Made by a program: the position numbers and the translations under genes. This document shows positions 8,737 to 15,635 of a stretch of DNA of 64,000 nt, piece by piece (the stretch's first letter is position 1; each line of letters begins with the position of its first letter). The notes beneath the pieces were generated by a model. The model saw nothing but the letters and a program-made list of their open reading frames with translations. It was not told where the DNA came from and did not search any database. Origin of the DNA: Polaribacter sp. NJDZ03 (GTDB lineage Bacteria > Bacteroidota > Bacteroidia > Flavobacteriales > Flavobacteriaceae); assembly GCF_019263805.1 (NCBI RefSeq), contig NZ_CP079195.1:251501-315500 (forward strand), written 5' to 3'.

Positions 8737-9207
8737 TTAATTTTTAATTTTATTTCTAATTAGTTCATTTCTTCTCATGGTCATTGAATCTGTTATGTTA
8801 AAAAGATCTTCTTTCATCAATATTTCTGTTTGTTGAAGTTTTATTCCTCCATCTAATCCTATTAAAATTACCTCAAAATTTTCTTTTTCATTTAAAATGG
8901 TATCTGTTAGTTTTCTAGATATTTTTCCAGAATTATTCAACTCATTATTTTTATAATCTAGCAGTACAAAATCATCTCCAGTTATTTGATACAATATAAA
9001 TTTTCTATCAATTAGTTCTTCAATTGAGTTTTTAAATTCGTTGAGTTGTTCTTGATATTTTTTTGATTTTATATCGGATGTTTTAACAATTAATACTCTA
9101 TTTCTCCATTTATGTTTTTTTAAATTTTGTCCGTTTAAATTCATAAATGACGAGCACCCAATCATTATTAAAATTATTCTGATTGTCAATAACTCATTTA
9201 TTATCAT
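8737..9207 (-). CDS. DUF4174 family secreted or lipoprotein
   Basis: A 156-residue protein with an N-terminal hydrophobic signal ending ILIMIGCSS, a possible lipobox. The DUF4174 pattern follows: WRNRVLIVKTSD, ELIDRKFILYQI, VILIGLDGGIKL and the terminal DSMTMRRNEL. The family has a thioredoxin-like outline without a CxxC. Its function is unknown. It has its own attC-like repeat upstream and only half of one downstream, so it reads as one cassette of the island. Confidence 0.75.
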   Translation of the reverse strand: MIINELLTIRIILIMIGCSSFMNLNGQNLKKHKWRNRVLIVKTSDIKSKKYQEQLNEFKNSIEELIDRKFILYQITGDDFVLLDYKNNELNNSGKISRKLTDTILNEKENFEVILIGLDGGIKLQQTEILMKEDLFNITDSMTMRRNELIRNKIKN

Positions 9208-9234
9208 TTTTTTTATTTTGATGTGAACATTGTG

Positions 9235-9365
9235 TCCAGCGTTGTTGTATAAGCTTTGTTGCGTTGTTTAAACAGTGAATTTACTAAATAAAGTACGAAC
9301 GGCGAAATTCTGGAGGAATTTCGCAAGTGAGCCAAAACCAGCAATAAAGTTTATTTGGTGTTGGT
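9235..9365 (-). repeat. attC-like long palindromic repeat R2
   Basis: Blocks shared with R1 and R3 are GCTTTGTTGC, GTTTAAACAGTGAATTTACT, a central hairpin GCGAAATTC/GAATTTCGC, AAAACCAGCAATAAA, and GTTGGT at 9360-9365. It fills the spacer between the DUF4174 and NTR-like genes. Its right end is 12 bases from the NTR-like gene's stop. Confidence 0.7.
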
Positions 9366-9377
9366 ACCAGTTATTTT

Positions 9378-10130
9378 TCACAGGTGATATTGACTTAAAA
9401 AACTCGAATTTGATTTTTCTCGATCGTAATAATAAATTCCGATTAGTAATCTACTGTTTTCTGGCACTTTGTTCTTTATTTCTTTATCAAAGCTAGACTG
9501 TTTTGTTTGCCTAATAATTTCAATTAGTTTTAGGTCGATAGGATTATCAAATCCAATTAATTTGCTTACGCTTTTAATTGTTAAGTCAGATTCAAATTTT
9601 ATTTCATAGATACCATATTTTTTTTCAAGTTTAATCCCTTTGAATTGCTGTAATTCGTTCCTTATATTACTTTCAGGTCTAAAACTTATTTTATTTGTAA
9701 AATTTATATCTTTAGACTTAAGAGCTTTTAAAATTTCTAGTTCTTTTCTTTGTTTTTTGATATTCCAATCGTTAAAACGAAGCAATCCAGAACACATTCC
9801 AACAACGTAATTTCCATTTTTATTTTTACTGGTATAAATTATTAATTCAGTATTCTCTGGTATAAACATAGAGCAAGAACTCCCTATTTTCCCATCGCTA
9901 CGTCCAGCAATAATTATTGATTTTATATTCTTGCCTTTAAAAAGTTCTTCAACAATTATGTCTGCTTTATATAGTTCTTTTGAGTTTTCATTGCTATAGT
10001 TTCTAACGATTTTGACTTTTGCAACAAATTCAGATTTAGAATACTTTTCAGTTAAATTCGGTGGCATACAATCACACGCAAAAACTCCGATAGAGAATAG
10101 AAATAATGTTATGTGCAGTATTTTTTTCAT
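9378..10130 (-). CDS. Secreted protein with TIMP/netrin-like (NTR) domain
   Basis: A 250-residue protein with a Sec signal peptide (MKKILHITLFLFSIGVFA) followed at once by CDCMPP. Together with FVAKVKIVRNY, CSMF and GMCSGLL, this Cys pattern fits the N-terminal NTR/TIMP-like fold. The last 110 residues are unassigned. I use the second ATG (10130), which begins the signal peptide. The repeat core GTTGCCAGC ends only a few bases before it. Bacterial NTR-like proteins have no established common role. Confidence 0.65.
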   Translation of the reverse strand: MKKILHITLFLFSIGVFACDCMPPNLTEKYSKSEFVAKVKIVRNYSNENSKELYKADIIVEELFKGKNIKSIIIAGRSDGKIGSSCSMFIPENTELIIYTSKNKNGNYVVGMCSGLLRFNDWNIKKQRKELEILKALKSKDINFTNKISFRPESNIRNELQQFKGIKLEKKYGIYEIKFESDLTIKSVSKLIGFDNPIDLKLIEIIRQTKQSSFDKEIKNKVPENSRLLIGIYYYDREKSNSSFLSQYHL

Positions 10131-10137
10131 AATTGCT

Positions 10138-10250
10138 GGCAACGTTGTTGTGTTGTTTAAGCAGTGAATTTAGTTAATAATTACCGACCAAGAAAGTCCG
10201 ATAGGACTTTCGCAAGTAGGCAAGAAGGCAGCAATAAATTATATACGGCT
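10138..10250 (-). repeat. attC-like repeat R3, larger part, interrupted by the IS110 element
   Basis: GGCAAC at 10138-10143, GTTTAAGCAGTGAATTTAG, central hairpin GAAAGTCC-GATA-GGACTTTC, GGCAGCAATAAATTATATACGG and then CT at 10249-10250. The missing end, TTGTTGGTAAAAG, is found at 11475-11487 on the other side of the IS element. Joining the two restores a repeat end like R1 (TATACTTTGTTAGC). Confidence 0.75.
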
Positions 10251-10299
10251 TAAGTTAGCATTTTAATAAAAACACTAAATTTAAGACATATAATAAGAA

Positions 10300-10450
10300 A
10301 GCACAAAAGAGAGGAATAAGGTTATTATATACGGAGAGACAATAGATCTCGTCAACATTGAAAATCCCCTCTCTTTTCTACACAGATTTCGTACAGTTCT
10401 ATGAGGCTTTTAGACCTCGATTTTAAGTCGTTGAAACTCGCGTAGTATGT
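10300..10450 (+). ncRNA. Candidate bridge RNA of the IS110 element
   Basis: AAAAGAGAGG (10305-10314) pairs with CCTCTCTTTT (10368-10377) and closes a loop containing ATTATATACGG (10324-10334), an inner GAGA/TCTC stem, and GTCAACATTG (10351-10360). The first guide equals the 11 bases just left of the insertion (10238-10248). The second is largely complementary to the right flank CTTTGTTGGT. A second loop around GAGG/CCTC (10403-10418) holds ACAGTTCT (10393-10400), like the right end ACAGTACT (11467-11474), and TTAAG (10423-10427), complementary to the left end CTTAA (10249-10253). This matches the target-loop and donor-loop plan known for IS621. Confidence 0.7.
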
Positions 10451-10471
10451 CCTTTCAAAAAACATTTTCTT

Positions 10472-11443
10472 ATGAATAAAGATATAAAATATTTTGGACT
10501 TGACATCAGTCATTTAGTTTTTGATGTTACCGATTCTTTTGGTAATTATTACCAGTTTAAAAATAGTATTTTGGGCTTTAAAAAGTTCGTAAAACTGTTA
10601 GATATTAATAGTCATTGTGTGATGGAAGCTACTGGTTATTATCATTACCAGTTAGCTTATTATTTAGAAGAACAAGGTATTAAAGTTTCAGTAGAGAATC
10701 CTTTATCTGTAAAACGGTTTATTCAGATGAAGCTGTCTAAAATTAAGACAGATAAAAGCGATTCGAGGTTAATTTGTGAATATGCTAAACAGGTTGAATT
10801 AAAGCTATGGAGAGGTAATTCAAAGCATCAATTAGAATGTCTTCAGATGATTAGACTCCTGTCTGTGTATACAAAACAAAGCACTATGCTTAAGAATAAA
10901 ATACATGGAGAAACGGTTTTAGGAATTCCTAGTAAATCTGTAGTGAGTTCCTTCAAACGAATTTTAAAAGAACTCCAGAAAGATATGAAAACGATCGAAG
11001 ATAAATTGTTATTTTTAGTAAAAGAATTCCATCAGAAACTTTTAACTGATTTAAAAAGCATTCCAGGAATAGGTCCTAAAACCTCCCTAATGCTAGTTGT
11101 TCTAACGGATGGTTTTGATCGCTTTACAAGTGGAAGTGAACTTTGTAGTTATGCTGGTTTAACTCCGGTAATACGACAAAGTGGAAGTAGTGTAAAAGGA
11201 CGTCCCAGAATTAGTAAAATGGGAAATCAAAAGCTTCGGAATTTACTATTTATGTGCAGTTTTAATGCATGTAAATATAACCATGCTTGCAAATCAATTT
11301 ATGATAGAATAGTAGCTAAGGGAAAGAGTAAAAAACTAGCCTTAATAGCGGTTTGTAATAAGTTATTAAAACAGGCTTTTGCTATCGCTAAATCAGGATT
11401 AACTTATGATAATAATTATAGAAGTGTTTTAGTGAAAAATTAA
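10472..11443 (+). CDS. IS110 family transposase (DEDD recombinase)
   Basis: The 323-residue protein has the N-terminal RuvC-like DEDD domain (FGLDIS, VMEATGYY, KTDKSDSRLI) and the C-terminal Transposase_20 domain. The latter contains LKSIPGIGPKTSLML and CSYAGLTPVIRQSGSS, with the nucleophilic Ser region, followed by GRPRISKMGNQKLRNLL. The frame is intact, so the element may be active. It is the only plus-strand gene in the island and lies opposite to the cassettes. Confidence 0.95.
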   Translation: MNKDIKYFGLDISHLVFDVTDSFGNYYQFKNSILGFKKFVKLLDINSHCVMEATGYYHYQLAYYLEEQGIKVSVENPLSVKRFIQMKLSKIKTDKSDSRLICEYAKQVELKLWRGNSKHQLECLQMIRLLSVYTKQSTMLKNKIHGETVLGIPSKSVVSSFKRILKELQKDMKTIEDKLLFLVKEFHQKLLTDLKSIPGIGPKTSLMLVVLTDGFDRFTSGSELCSYAGLTPVIRQSGSSVKGRPRISKMGNQKLRNLLFMCSFNACKYNHACKSIYDRIVAKGKSKKLALIAVCNKLLKQAFAIAKSGLTYDNNYRSVLVKN

Positions 11444-11489
11444 TGAGTTTTTACTTGTTTTTTACCACAGTACTTTGTTGGTAAAAGTT

Positions 11490-12827
11490 TTATTGCTTTT
11501 CCTTCTGGTCGTATTTGCTTTTTTGTAAAAATGTTATAGGGTCATTCATATTAAGAATATCATATATAGCCTGTTTCTTATCGGTCATATTTTTGTAATA
11601 CTCTTTTGATATTTGGTATCCAATATAATAGCCAAGATCTGCGGGTCTATCCTTCGAAGAATCATAATTATACAACCAGTTTTTAGAGCTTTTATTACAT
11701 AATTCATTTTTAAATTCAATCCAAAGCTCTTTTTCGTGTGCATCTCCATATTCTTGTGCAACTTTATTGATTTGGTCACCAGAGATTAATTCGCCTATAA
11801 AATCGCACATACCCTCGATTATAACAGCCTCTAATAAATCACACCCGACAATATTGTTATTCATATTACGATTTTGTTGTGTATGTACATATTCGTGAGC
11901 GACCATATTTTTAATTTTTTGAGTAACATCATCACCTCTTTCTAAAATTTTACGATAAGCTTCATTGGTAAATTCAGATAGGTCAACATCTTTATTTGAA
12001 GTACTAATTTCTGTTCCTATAAGTAAATAATTATCAGAAACTGTTCCACCTGTATTAACAATTCCTATTGCAAAACATATTTTTTTTGTTTCAAATTGTG
12101 GATAAATATTTTTAAAATTTACTATGAGTCCGTTAAGGTTGTCAACTATATTTTTTACTTCAAGCGTATTTTTTCTTATTGAATTGTAAAATTTTGGCAT
12201 CATAGATACTGCATCAACAAACTTTTCTGCTGTAAAGTCTCGTGCAACAATAAAATCTTTTAAACCGTCTGTGGCTCTATTAAGATATATTTTTTGAAAA
12301 GAAGCAATACTGTCTTTACGAGATTTACTTTTTTTTAGATTATCAAAAGCTTCCCAAAAGTGGTCAATATCTATGGTTTGAACTATTTTTTTGTTTTCAG
12401 GTTCTAATTCCTTTTTTATTTTTTCTAGCTCTTTTATTTCAGAGTTTGTGTACTCTTTAATTTTAATAGAAATTTTTCCGTTTTCTGGATTCCCTTCATC
12501 ATCAAGTCTTTTTATTGTAAGTGTATAATTAGCAGTTTCTGAAGGTATAAATTCAAATTTTTCTAATCCATTTATTCCGTTATGTGAATCTTTTTCAATT
12601 AAGGTATTATTTTTATTATCCTTAAGAATCAAAGCCACATCAATTCCTTGTTGTAAAACAGAAATTTTATATAACCCTCTTTTTTTTAGATGTAGTTGGT
12701 ATGATAAGTCTGAGGAATTACTAAGGTTCGTTTCTGAAAAATTAGTGTTGAATTCGATTTTTTGAATGTTTTGTCCAAAAATCATACTAGAAAAAAATAG
12801 TAAGAATACAAATATTTCTTTTTTCAT
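11490..12827 (-). CDS. Secreted zinc-metalloprotease-like cassette protein
   Basis: A 445-residue protein with a signal peptide (cleavage likely after IFGQ, residue 19). Residues about 25-125 look like a beta-sandwich pre-peptidase C-type domain. The rest is helical with HEYVH at 311-315 and a downstream EGMCD whose Glu338 could be the third zinc ligand, as in DUF2268-like gluzincins. The only ATG is preceded by 56 bases of leader after the repeat core GTTGGTAAAA. The stop is 8 bases from the restored downstream core, so the gene plus repeat R3 makes one cassette, now split by IS110. Substrate unknown. Confidence 0.7.
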   Translation of the reverse strand: MKKEIFVFLLFFSSMIFGQNIQKIEFNTNFSETNLSNSSDLSYQLHLKKRGLYKISVLQQGIDVALILKDNKNNTLIEKDSHNGINGLEKFEFIPSETANYTLTIKRLDDEGNPENGKISIKIKEYTNSEIKELEKIKKELEPENKKIVQTIDIDHFWEAFDNLKKSKSRKDSIASFQKIYLNRATDGLKDFIVARDFTAEKFVDAVSMMPKFYNSIRKNTLEVKNIVDNLNGLIVNFKNIYPQFETKKICFAIGIVNTGGTVSDNYLLIGTEISTSNKDVDLSEFTNEAYRKILERGDDVTQKIKNMVAHEYVHTQQNRNMNNNIVGCDLLEAVIIEGMCDFIGELISGDQINKVAQEYGDAHEKELWIEFKNELCNKSSKNWLYNYDSSKDRPADLGYYIGYQISKEYYKNMTDKKQAIYDILNMNDPITFLQKSKYDQKEKQ

Positions 12828-12884
12828 TGTTCGTTTTTTATTAAAGAGTATTATGTTTTTATTTTGTTACAATTTTTCATTTTT

Positions 12885-13016
12885 ACCAACGTTGTTGTGT
12901 AATGAAAGTTGTGATTTTTGTGAACGGCTATTTTCCGCAGGAAAATTGTTGTTTGCAAAAATGCAACTGCTTTTAGTTAAGTACTAATTTAGCAATTTTT
13001 TTTACACGGTGTTAGC
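12885..13016 (-). repeat. attC-like long palindromic repeat R4
   Basis: ACCAAC at 12885-12890 and GTTAGC at 13011-13016 bound an imperfect palindrome: GTTGTGTAATGAAAGTTG on the left, TAGCAATTTTTTTTACACGG on the right, and the inner hairpin ATTTTCC-GCA-GGAAAAT (12930-12946). It differs from R1-R3 in the middle but keeps the outer architecture and closely resembles R5. Confidence 0.7.
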
Positions 13017-13608
13017 TACAGTATTTTTCTGTTTTATTAATATTTTCATTAATTTTTCTATTCGTAAATACAAATCGAAATAATATTATTCCGTAAAATG
13101 CTAAAATCGGTAATTTCATATAATTCCAATATGGGTTATTATTATTATTATTAGAAAACCCCATTTGCCAAATCCCCATTATCATAATTATTATTGCCAA
13201 AATTATTTCAAGCCAACCATTTTTCAATCTATTATTTAGTTTTTCAATTATGTTTTTTAATTCTATATTTAGTTTTTCAATTCCTTCAAATTCCGATTTT
13301 GAATTGATTTTTTTCAAATGATTAAGTAATTTTAATTCATAAAATTGATTTGGTAGATTTAATACAAAACTTAAACTCAAAATAGCTAAAAGTCCAGTTT
13401 TCTCCCATTTAAAAATCTCATAATTAAATAAATTAGAAATAATAGATAAAACTAAAATTCCTGCGCTAAAAATAGTAAGTGTTAAATTTAAAATAGTCAT
13501 TCCTTTTAGAAATTGAAATCTTTTTTCAATTCCCTTTTTTGGTTCTCCAAAACTAGATTTTAGAGAAACTATAATATTCTTTCTTTCGTCAATTTTTGTC
13601 ATTTTCAT
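13012..13608 (-). CDS. Four-helix membrane protein of a cassette
   Basis: A 198-residue protein of unknown family with hydrophobic segments at roughly 33-60, 69-90, 130-148 and 163-182. A coiled-coil-like Lys/Glu/Leu stretch (about 92-125) lies between the second and third. Six Asn codons form a short AAT microsatellite (near 13137-13153). The last codons, AGC TAA, lie in the repeat core GCTAAC, so the stop codon is supplied by the repeat. The start ATG is about 10 bases from the upstream core GTTAGC. Confidence 0.6.
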   Translation of the reverse strand: MKMTKIDERKNIIVSLKSSFGEPKKGIEKRFQFLKGMTILNLTLTIFSAGILVLSIISNLFNYEIFKWEKTGLLAILSLSFVLNLPNQFYELKLLNHLKKINSKSEFEGIEKLNIELKNIIEKLNNRLKNGWLEIILAIIIMIMGIWQMGFSNNNNNNPYWNYMKLPILAFYGIILFRFVFTNRKINENINKTEKYCS

Positions 13609-13614
13609 ATTGTA

Positions 13615-13745
13615 GCTAACGTTTATGTATATGGAAAGTTGCGTGTTTGAGTGCGAGGATTTTCCGAAGGAAAATCAGACGTAACAAACGTGCAACGACC
13701 TTTAAGATTAGCCTAAATTAGCAATTTTTTATATACGGTGTTGGC
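13615..13745 (-). repeat. attC-like long palindromic repeat R5 (best-formed copy)
   Basis: GCTAAC (13615-13620) and GTTGGC (13740-13745) are the outer cores. Inside them TATGTATATGG pairs loosely with TATATACGG, GTTGCG pairs with CGTGCAAC, and GATTTTCC-GAA-GGAAAATC (13659-13677) forms the central hairpin. The cores lie within about 10 bases of the flanking start codon on one side and stop codon on the other. TTATATACGG at 13729-13738 matches the IS110 guide in 10 of 11 bases. Confidence 0.75.
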
Positions 13746-13750
13746 AATAG

Positions 13751-14593
13751 TTATTTATTTTCATTATAGTACTTTACAATCAAATAAATATTATCAATTA
13801 TATATTCTTTGTTCAATATTTTCGACACCAAAATTTGATTTTCAGAAAATATTTCCACCAATTTTTTAAGGTGTAATAAATTATTGATTAGTATTAGGTC
13901 ATTACCTTTTTCTATATAAAAGTAATTTTCTGAACGATTTAAATATTGCCCTGAATTTAAATCCATTTGTGAATAATGATATTCATATTCATAAAGTTTT
14001 ACTTTTCCGTCTAATATTAATTTTAAATAGGCATCTTTTTTATCGAAAAGGGTAGCTCTTCTTTTTTCCTTATGTTCAAAAATCTCGTTATTAAACCTAA
14101 AAGCTCTTATTTGTTCCTTGCCAATTTTAACTTTTGCATTAGATGAGTCTAAAAGGCGTAATTTTCCAAATGTTGGGTCTTTTATTTTTCCGTAAATAGT
14201 ATCATTGTTATTGGTTATAACAAAATCAGGAAGTCTTTTTTCTATGTTTATGAAATCTCCTAATCTATTGGCAATACTGTTTTTTGGGATTGTCCTTTTT
14301 GTTTTTTCAGCATAAATCCCGTCTTCCTTAGAAGGTTTAACATAAGTATAGATTTTATCGTTGAATCTTATTGCTTTGTGTTTTCTTAACTTATGACTAC
14401 GAAACTTAATTTTATCTTTTTCAGGGTTAGAGTTTTTTTCATACAGAACACTTCGTTTTGAAATAACATTTCTTATTGTTCCATAAATAGTATCATTCTT
14501 TTGAGTGACAACAAAATCCAAAAATTCATTTTGAGAAAAACCAAAAACGGGAATTAGGAATGTTAAAATTAGATATGTTCTTCGGTTCTTCAT
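13751..14593 (-). CDS. Secreted protein with internal duplication, function unknown
   Basis: A 280-residue protein with a signal peptide (MKNRRTYLILTFLIPVFGFS). Two related segments start with FVVTQKNDTIYGTI (near residue 28) and FVITNNNDTIYGKI (near 128). Each continues with a basic stretch and an AIRFND/AFRFNN line, which points to a duplicated beta-rich domain. I know no characterised relative. I start at the second ATG, where the signal peptide begins. The repeat core GTTGGCAAT ends 4 bases before it. It is the first gene of the island as transcribed. Confidence 0.6.
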   Translation of the reverse strand: MKNRRTYLILTFLIPVFGFSQNEFLDFVVTQKNDTIYGTIRNVISKRSVLYEKNSNPEKDKIKFRSHKLRKHKAIRFNDKIYTYVKPSKEDGIYAEKTKRTIPKNSIANRLGDFINIEKRLPDFVITNNNDTIYGKIKDPTFGKLRLLDSSNAKVKIGKEQIRAFRFNNEIFEHKEKRRATLFDKKDAYLKLILDGKVKLYEYEYHYSQMDLNSGQYLNRSENYFYIEKGNDLILINNLLHLKKLVEIFSENQILVSKILNKEYIIDNIYLIVKYYNENK

Positions 14594-14598
14594 AATTA

Positions 14599-14630
14599 TT
14601 GCCAACTCGTTATATAGTAACTTTTATTAT
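14599..14630 (-). repeat. Single core site at the upstream end of the cassette array (R6)
   Basis: TTGCCAAC followed by TCGTTATATAGTAAC resembles one arm of the attC-like repeats, but no matching second arm or inner hairpin is visible. In an integron this position would be the primary attachment site. This is only positional analogy. Confidence 0.4.
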
Positions 14631-14752
14631 TCATATCCGTAAAATTATCTAGATATAGTGTCATAATACATTACTGTTATCCTGTAAAGATAATTTATTT
14701 ATTGAATTATCTAAAAATTCGTTTAGATACAAACTAAAAGTTTCAAACAAAA

Positions 14753-14780
14753 AAACTCGTAACAATTACGTTACGAGTTT
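14753..14780 (-). terminator. Rho-independent terminator of ndk
   Basis: AAACTCGTAAC (14753-14763) pairs with GTTACGAGTTT (14770-14780) around a 6-base loop. Read on the minus strand the stem runs into T7-rich sequence. It also separates ndk from the cassette island. Confidence 0.85.
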
Positions 14781-14814
14781 CTTTAAAATATTTGATTAAG
14801 AATTTTATAAATCC

Positions 14815-15234
14815 TTAAAATTGCTCTCTTCCAGAAAAGTGAAAATTCCCTTCAATTTGTGCATTTTCATCAGAATCAGAACCGTGTACAGCATTTTCTC
14901 CCATAGAAGTTGCGTATAATTTTCTAATAGTCCCTTCAGCAGCATCCGCAGGGTTTGTAGCACCAATTAAGGTTCTAAAATCTTCTACTGCATTTTCTTT
15001 TTCTAAGATTGCAGCCACAATTGGTCCACGTGTCATAAATTCTACTAATTCACCAAAAAACGGACGCTCATTATGTACAGCATAAAAAGTTTCTGCATCT
15101 GCTTGTGTCATTTGAGTTTTCTTTAAAGCTACAATTCTAAATCCAGCAGCGTTAATTTTGTCTAAAATTGCTCCAGTATGTCCGTTTTCTACAGCATCTG
15201 GTTTCAGCATTGTAAATGTTCTATTTGTTGCCAT
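14815..15234 (-). CDS. ndk: Nucleoside-diphosphate kinase
   Basis: The 139-residue enzyme transfers phosphate from NTP to NDP through a phospho-histidine. [11 protein letters not shown] opens the fold, [16 protein letters not shown] is the conserved middle, and NAVHGSDS carries the catalytic His117. I start at MATNRTF (15234). The longer frame would begin inside the -7 promoter box at 15254-15261. Confidence 0.97.
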   Translation of the reverse strand: MATNRTFTMLKPDAVENGHTGAILDKINAAGFRIVALKKTQMTQADAETFYAVHNERPFFGELVEFMTRGPIVAAILEKENAVEDFRTLIGATNPADAAEGTIRKLYATSMGENAVHGSDSDENAQIEGNFHFSGREQF

Positions 15235-15253
15235 TCTATTTTTTATATTTTTG

Positions 15254-15283
15254 CAAAAGTACATTATTTAATGTTAATTGCAA
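15254..15283 (-). promoter_or_regulatory. Promoter of ndk
   Basis: On the minus strand TTG (15283-15281), a 19-base spacer and TACTTTTG (15261-15254) match the Bacteroidota TTG-N19-TAnnTTTG promoter. It lies 19 bases before the ATG at 15234. Confidence 0.75.
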
Positions 15284-15600
15284 GTTAAGGGTAAACTTGT
15301 GTGAATTCTTGTTGTAATTTATTGTTTTTACCTAACATTTCTAGGGCGATTTCTTTTTTCTTAAAAATAAATTTTATAAGTCTAAAACTACATTTTGTAA
15401 TGTGTTTGTCCGTTTTTTTAGAGGAAATTATTGTAGGGATTTATAAGTTGGCTATAAGTAAAGTAATTGATGTTATTGTGGTAAGTTTCATTAGAAGATG
15501 CCCAATATTCTAAATAAAAACAACTAAAAGGTAGATTCCAATTATTAAATTTTAAGACTAAATGGGTTTATTTTAACAGAAATGTAAAAGAAAATATATT
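15284..15600. other. Intergenic region without recognised gene
   Basis: The spacer between the divergent ndk and DHH genes is AT-rich. A 70-codon open frame on the plus strand (15301-15513) has no start-site support or family likeness, so I leave it uncalled. Apart from the two promoters at its edges I see nothing in it. Confidence 0.6.
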
Positions 15601-15629
15601 TTGAACAATGTTATTAAATTGTATCTTCG
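15601..15629 (+). promoter_or_regulatory. Promoter of the DHH-gldI operon
   Basis: TTG (15601-15603), 18 bases, then TATCTTCG (15622-15629), one mismatch from TAnnTTTG. Only six bases separate the box from the ATG at 15636, so the mRNA would have almost no leader. Confidence 0.6.
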
Positions 15630-15635
15630 CATCTT

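Larger units (their letters stand above)
10251..11474 (+). mobile_element. IS110-family insertion sequence (IS110 group), 1224 bp
   Basis: The element carries one DEDD transposase gene. About 220 bases of non-coding DNA lie upstream of the gene and only about 30 downstream, which is the IS110-group layout. The IS1111 group has its ncRNA downstream. The boundaries are inferred: CT occurs at 10249-10250 and 11473-11474, and removing one copy with everything between restores an attC-like repeat. There are no terminal inverted repeats or longer target duplication, as usual for the family. One CT belongs to each junction, so the extent could equally be 10249-11472. Confidence 0.8.

Noticed and set aside
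10251..11474. IS1111-group element
   Set aside because: The long non-coding part is upstream of the transposase, not downstream, and no subterminal inverted repeats are visible. The IS110 group fits better.
8101..14630. Classical class 1-type or chromosomal integron
   Set aside because: No intI gene or attI, and the cores do not match RYYYAAC/GTTRRRY strictly. I call the repeats attC-like only.
8101..14630. CRISPR array
   Set aside because: Repeats are about 130 bases, degenerate and separated by whole genes. No short regular direct repeats or cas genes are in the window.
15301..15513. 70-codon plus-strand open frame between ndk and the DHH gene
   Set aside because: No family likeness and no promoter or start-site support. 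It overlaps the upstream region of ndk and reads like translated AT-rich spacer.
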